From CAYIGN01 sp964363055 (lineage in GTDB: Bacteria > Patescibacteriota > Minisyncoccia > Sungbacterales > HO2-52-23): a stretch of DNA of 23,076 nucleotides. Both the position numbers and the translations under genes were made by a program. Within the stretch, counting starts at the first letter, position 1. Every line of letters starts with the position of its first letter. This document shows positions 20,844 through 23,076 of this stretch, in pieces. The notes under the pieces are model-generated. The model searched no databases and was not told where the DNA came from. It saw only the letters and a program-made list of their open reading frames with translations. The stretch covers positions 1 through 23,076 of the forward strand of contig CAYIGN010000002.1 of NCBI GenBank assembly GCA_964363055.1, read 5' to 3'.

Positions 20844-21602
20844 GTGGATTACTCTCTCATCATTCCGGCGTTCATAGCCGGTGTATTAACTTTTCTGGCG
20901 CCCTGCACCCTGCCGCTGGTGCCCGGCTTTTTGGCATTTATCAGCGGGGTGCCGCTGGATGATTTAAAAAATCCGGCCGGGGCCGAGCGAGGAGTACGCC
21001 GCAAGATATTTTTCAACGGTCTTCTTTTTGTTGTCGGCTTCAGCGCTATTTTTATCGCGCTCGGGACACTGGCCGGATTTGCGGGCGCTTCGCTCGTGCC
21101 ATATCGCTTGTGGCTCGGCAGGATTGGAGGAGTTTTCGTAATCCTATTCGGTCTTTTTATGCTCAATGTTTTAAAAATCCCGTGGCTGGCGCGCGATTTT
21201 CGGATTCGCCCGCCGGCTATCCTCCAGCGCGGCCGGCCAGTAAATTCTTTGATCCTGGGCTCGGCGTTTGCGTTCGGCTGGACGCCTTGCGTAGGCCCCA
21301 TTCTGGGCTCAATCCTTCTGTTGGCTTCGACCTCTTCGACCGCGCCGCAGGGAACGGCCATGCTCGCTATTTTTTCGGCCGGTCTCGCGGTCCCGTTTTT
21401 GGCGATTGCGTTGGGGATCGGCTCCGCCGGAGCAGTCATCCGCCGCGTGACACCCCTTCTCAATGTTGTTTCTTTTATAGGCGGCGTCTTTCTCATCGGC
21501 CTAGGAGCACTGCTCCTCACCGATAATATGGGCCTCCTCATCTCCTACGGCTATAGGATTTTCCGCTTCATAGAGTACGAGCGTCTGCTGGATTATTTGT
21601 GA
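20844..21602 (+). CDS. CcdA/DsbD-beta-like transmembrane electron transporter
   Basis: A 252-residue membrane protein with six hydrophobic segments. The two essential cysteines each sit in the expected setting: LAPCTLPLVPGFLAFISG in the first helix, and GWTPCVGPILGSIL in the fourth. CcdA carries electrons from cytoplasmic thioredoxin to extracytoplasmic thioredoxins such as the TlpA-like protein two genes upstream. GTG 20844 is chosen, 13 nt after the DoxX stop; a longer frame from a TTG at 20790 would add 18 residues that overlap DoxX and look unrelated. It is the last gene of the cluster, facing the reverse-strand MGMT across palindromic repeats. Confidence 0.92.
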   Translation: MDYSLIIPAFIAGVLTFLAPCTLPLVPGFLAFISGVPLDDLKNPAGAERGVRRKIFFNGLLFVVGFSAIFIALGTLAGFAGASLVPYRLWLGRIGGVFVILFGLFMLNVLKIPWLARDFRIRPPAILQRGRPVNSLILGSAFAFGWTPCVGPILGSILLLASTSSTAPQGTAMLAIFSAGLAVPFLAIALGIGSAGAVIRRVTPLLNVVSFIGGVFLIGLGALLLTDNMGLLISYGYRIFRFIEYERLLDYL

Positions 21603-21616
21603 GTCCAGACAGATTT

Positions 21617-21703
21617 ATCCCCACACCTTTCAGAATACCCTGCGGTACACCCCCACACCAAATTTTGGTGTGGGGGTAAAACCCCGCGGGAAGGTGTGGG
21701 GAT
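21617..21703. repeat. Nested palindromic element
   Basis: The outer arms ATCCCCACACCTT (21617-21629) and AAGGTGTGGGGAT (21691-21703), with the inner AGAATACCCTGCGG, match the reverse complement of the element inside the carboxypeptidase gene. Between its two halves an extra stretch carries a second palindrome, ACCCCCACACCAAA (21649-21662) and TTTGGTGTGGGGGT (21664-21677) around a single base. It lies between the convergent ccdA-like and MGMT genes and may also help to end transcription. Confidence 0.85.
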
Positions 21704-21705
21704 TT

Positions 21706-21743
21706 ATTCTAACTTTCAAGACGATCGTCAAAGAAGTTAGAAT
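21706..21743. repeat. 38-bp palindrome overlapping the MGMT stop codon
   Basis: ATTCTAACTT (21706-21715) pairs with AAGTTAGAAT (21734-21743), and the exact centre GACGATCGTC (21720-21729) is again self-complementary. Only four bases on each side between them mismatch. It covers the last codons of the reverse-strand MGMT gene and could act as a bidirectional transcription end. Confidence 0.75.
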
Positions 21744-22036
21744 GAGGATTTGAATGTATAAAAATATCTCGGAAGGACATAGTCGTTTGGAGAAAAACCA
21801 ACACCGTCTTTTTTTAGAAGCCGTAGTTTTCCTTCAAGTCCTCCGGGGCCGCTGTAGCCGCCCAGTTCCCCGGATGAGGCTACGACTTTATAGCAAGGAA
21901 ACCCGAACGGATCGGGGTTAGCGGCCATGATCCGTCCGATCGCGCGGGGCGAGGTACGGCATACCCGCGCCAGTTCCTTGTAGCTTACCACCTTGCCGCG
22001 CGGAATTTTTTTGAGCAGTCGGATGGCACGATGCAT
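21737..22036 (-). CDS. Single-domain O6-alkylguanine-DNA alkyltransferase (MGMT/Ogt C-terminal domain)
   Basis: A 99-residue protein equivalent to the catalytic C-terminal domain only. It repairs O6-alkylguanine by moving the alkyl group to its own Cys, or signals such damage. The helix-turn-helix part has PRGKVVSYKELARVC and SPRAIGRIMAANP (with the arginine finger), then the active-site FPCYKVVASSGELGGYSGPGG with Cys48. The usual PCHRV is PCYKV here; the Cys is kept, unlike ATL proteins, which have Trp at this position. ATG 22036 is preferred. The frame stays open upstream through the MITE-like repeat ending 22043, which would add about 24 repeat-encoded residues. It is probably cotranscribed with the two reverse-strand genes before it, if transcription reads through the repeats. 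Confidence 0.88.
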   Translation of the reverse strand: MHRAIRLLKKIPRGKVVSYKELARVCRTSPRAIGRIMAANPDPFGFPCYKVVASSGELGGYSGPGGLEGKLRLLKKDGVGFSPNDYVLPRYFYTFKSSF

Positions 22037-22042
22037 ATAACT

Positions 22043-22204
22043 AGAACCCATCTCAAAAATGGCTTTGAAGGCGGAATCGTGCGGATTTCGTCGCAAAGCC
22101 GCCGCCACAGGGGCGATGCGTATCAGAGATACGCAGAGCCCCGAGAAGGCGGATGAGCAGAAATCCGCCGATTGCAGCCCAAATGCATTTTTGAGATGGG
22201 TTCT
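22043..22204. repeat. MITE-like element, full-length 162-bp copy (copy C)
   Basis: The terminal inverted repeats AGAACCCATCTCAAAAATG (22043-22061) and CATTTTTGAGATGGGTTCT (22186-22204) are perfect. The inside is rich in stems: GGCTTTG/CAAAGCC, TGCGTATC/GATACGCA with a 3-nt loop, and GGCGGAT/ATCCGCC. There is no room for a transposase, so it would be non-autonomous. A TA lies at each outer edge of the GAACCC/GGGTTC core, as left by Tc1/mariner- or IS630-type insertion; this is suggestive only. It fills the space between the MGMT start and the stop of the small basic gene. Confidence 0.9.
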
Positions 22205-22218
22205 ATCCCCTTAGGCCG

Positions 22219-22374
22219 TTATTTCGGGCGGCCTTTCCGGTCAAGGCGGGCGGCAAGGTGCCATAACCGGATCGACCGTTGCTTGAACTTAAGCGTCCGT
22301 TGGGCGATAAAGCGGCTTGGCGTGCGATAGGCCGGTCTTCCTTTGCGGCCGCCGACTTTGGAATAATTTTTCAT
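22219..22374 (-). CDS. 51-residue basic protein of unknown function
   Basis: The frame reads MKNYSKVGGRKGRPAYRTPS, then RFIAQRTLKFKQRSIRLWHL, and ends AARLDRKGRPK. About a third of the residues are Lys or Arg, spread along the whole length, with a probable helix in the middle and GRxGRP-type basic patches at both ends (GRKGRPAY and RKGRPK). This suggests nucleic-acid or ribosome binding. I do not recognise a family. The codons look like those of neighbouring genes and the stop is followed within 15 bp by a MITE-like element. Another such element begins 2 nt before the ATG, so the gene is boxed in by repeats and may be mobile cargo or a transcript unit set off by them. Confidence 0.6.
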   Translation of the reverse strand: MKNYSKVGGRKGRPAYRTPSRFIAQRTLKFKQRSIRLWHLAARLDRKGRPK

Positions 22375-22376
22375 AT

Positions 22377-22538
22377 AGAGCCCATCTCAAAATTTGCTTT
22401 CAAAGCCTAGATACGCGATTTTTGAAGCGAGGCGATGCACCGGACGCCGAAACGTATTTGAAATAAGTTGAGGCGGAGGCGCGAGCCGCAGCCAAAAATC
22501 GCGTATCGGAGGCGAAATGGAATTTTGAGATGGGTTCT
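22377..22538. repeat. MITE-like element, divergent 162-bp copy (copy D)
   Basis: The terminal repeats AGAGCCCATCTCAAAATT (22377-22394) and AATTTTGAGATGGGTTCT (22521-22538) match the family ends, with one mismatch between the arms. The interior differs from copy C but also carries a perfect 15-bp inverted repeat, GATACGCGATTTTTG (22410-22424) with CAAAAATCGCGTATC (22493-22507). It spans the whole gap between the small basic gene (start 22374) and the DUF151 gene (stop 22547). Confidence 0.88.
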
Positions 22539-22546
22539 GCCCAAAA

Positions 22547-22975
22547 TCATTTTTGTTCCGGAGATTGCGGCGGCTCTATTGGGATGGAAATGCCGAGTTC
22601 AAAGAGTTCATCAGCCGCAAAAATCGGCGCCTCGGCCCGCAGGGCCAGCGCCACGCCGTCCGAAGGCCGCGCGTCCAGCTCCATGGTCTGCTGATCCTTC
22701 TGCATCTCAATCTTGGCAAAAAAAGTGTTGAGCGCCAGGCCGGTGATAGTAACTGATTTTATATTGGTGCCCAGTCGCGAGAGCGTAATCAAAAAAAGAT
22801 CGTGGGTGAGCGGCCGAGGGAAGGGGATTCGCTCCAAGGCAATAGAGATGGAGTAGGCCTCCAGCGCTCCGATCCAGATCGGAATGCGCCGCTCCCCGTC
22901 TTTTTCTTTAAGAATCATCACCCCCTCGCCGAGCGGCCCGGCGCTCCGTACGCTTTCTACAGTTACCTGACGCAT
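22547..22975 (-). CDS. Bifunctional nuclease (BFN/DUF151) family protein
   Basis: A 142-residue protein of the DUF151 family, some members of which have been shown to have RNase and DNase activity. It has the conserved run IPIWIGALEAYSISIAL, then PRPLTHDLFLITLSRLG, and the hallmark LDARPSDGVALALR followed by PIFAADELFE. Length fits the minimal BFN domain without the C-terminal UVR region. The cellular role is uncertain. ATG 22975 is chosen because TATAAT lies 8 nt upstream and there is no Shine-Dalgarno sequence; a TTG at 22984 would be within the spacer. It is the first gene of a reverse-strand group (BFN, small basic protein, MGMT). Confidence 0.9.
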   Translation of the reverse strand: MRQVTVESVRSAGPLGEGVMILKEKDGERRIPIWIGALEAYSISIALERIPFPRPLTHDLFLITLSRLGTNIKSVTITGLALNTFFAKIEMQKDQQTMELDARPSDGVALALRAEAPIFAADELFELGISIPIEPPQSPEQK

Positions 22976-22983
22976 AGAATTCA

Positions 22984-22989
22984 ATTATA
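22984..22989 (-). promoter_or_regulatory. -10 box of the DUF151 gene
   Basis: Reverse-strand TATAAT (22989 down to 22984) lies 8 nt before the ATG at 22975, leaving almost no leader. No good -35 box is seen. Confidence 0.5.
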
Positions 22990-23026
22990 CCGCCTCTTGC
23001 ATTTTTGTTCCAGCGCCCAATTGGTT

Positions 23027-23076
23027 AGAACCCATCTCAAAAATGGCTTTGAAGGCGAAATCGTGCGGATTTCGTC
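23027..23076 (+). repeat. MITE-like repeat, truncated at the window edge (copy E)
   Basis: It starts with the terminal motif AGAACCCATCTCAAAAATG, then GCTTTGAAGGCGAAATCGTG. It is nearly identical to the reverse complement of positions 1-54 and to the left end of copy C. The window ends inside it. Confidence 0.88.

Noticed and set aside
21737..22108. A 123-residue version of MGMT starting inside the MITE-like repeat
   Set aside because: The extra N-terminal residues are repeat-encoded and have no counterpart in the family; the 99-residue form from 22036 fits the catalytic domain.
1..23076. CRISPR arrays, tRNA and rRNA genes
   Set aside because: No regularly spaced repeat-spacer series, cloverleaf or rRNA-like conserved stretch was found by eye; the repeats present are palindromic and irregularly placed.

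Overview
The window looks like one contig from a Candidate Phyla Radiation (Patescibacteria, Parcubacteria-like) bacterium with moderately high GC. This is an inference from gene content: short core proteins, a MurA with Asp in place of the catalytic Cys, membrane-anchored PEGA and Asp-box proteins, tiny CxxC zinc-ribbon proteins, a single-domain MGMT, very tight packing and few Shine-Dalgarno sites. Both ends of the window break inside the same interspersed repeat in opposite orientations, as expected of an assembly that stopped at a repeat.

Layout. 1-9.7 kb: chromosome segregation and cell wall genes (scpB, a D-Ala-D-Ala carboxypeptidase, mraY, a large actin-like/baseplate-J-like membrane fusion, a reverse-strand PEGA protein, murA, mreB). 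9.8-11.1 kb: an AT-rich island with a reverse-strand three-gene operon (two small proteins sharing a motif, then a caspase-like cysteine protease), divergent from a decayed DNA methyltransferase start that kept its promoter. 11.2-15.7 kb: a housekeeping run (DNA polymerase III delta', Asp-box beta-propeller, frr, tlyA, rseP). 15.7-16.7 kb: a strong promoter with a long leader, a zinc-ribbon gene, a bidirectional terminator and a small reverse-strand gene. 16.8-21.6 kb: a forward thiol-redox cluster (triple zinc-knuckle protein, FAD oxidoreductase, DsbA-like, glutaredoxin, FMN reductase, TlpA-like, DoxX-like, CcdA). 21.7-23.1 kb: a reverse-strand MGMT, a 51-residue basic protein and a DUF151 nuclease-family gene, separated almost entirely by MITE-like repeats.

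The genes fit together as cell-wall synthesis and shape, a protein-synthesis/envelope-proteolysis block, and a nearly complete route for moving reducing power across the membrane (CcdA to a TlpA-like thioredoxin, with a DsbA-like partner and cytoplasmic Grx/flavin enzymes).

Three patterns stand out. Many start codons sit exactly 6 nt after a -10 box, which implies leaderless mRNAs. Two families of palindromic mobile-like repeats are present, one having an in-frame copy inside the carboxypeptidase gene. The caspase-like operon is the best candidate for an undescribed system. All function calls come from reading motifs; no database search was run.
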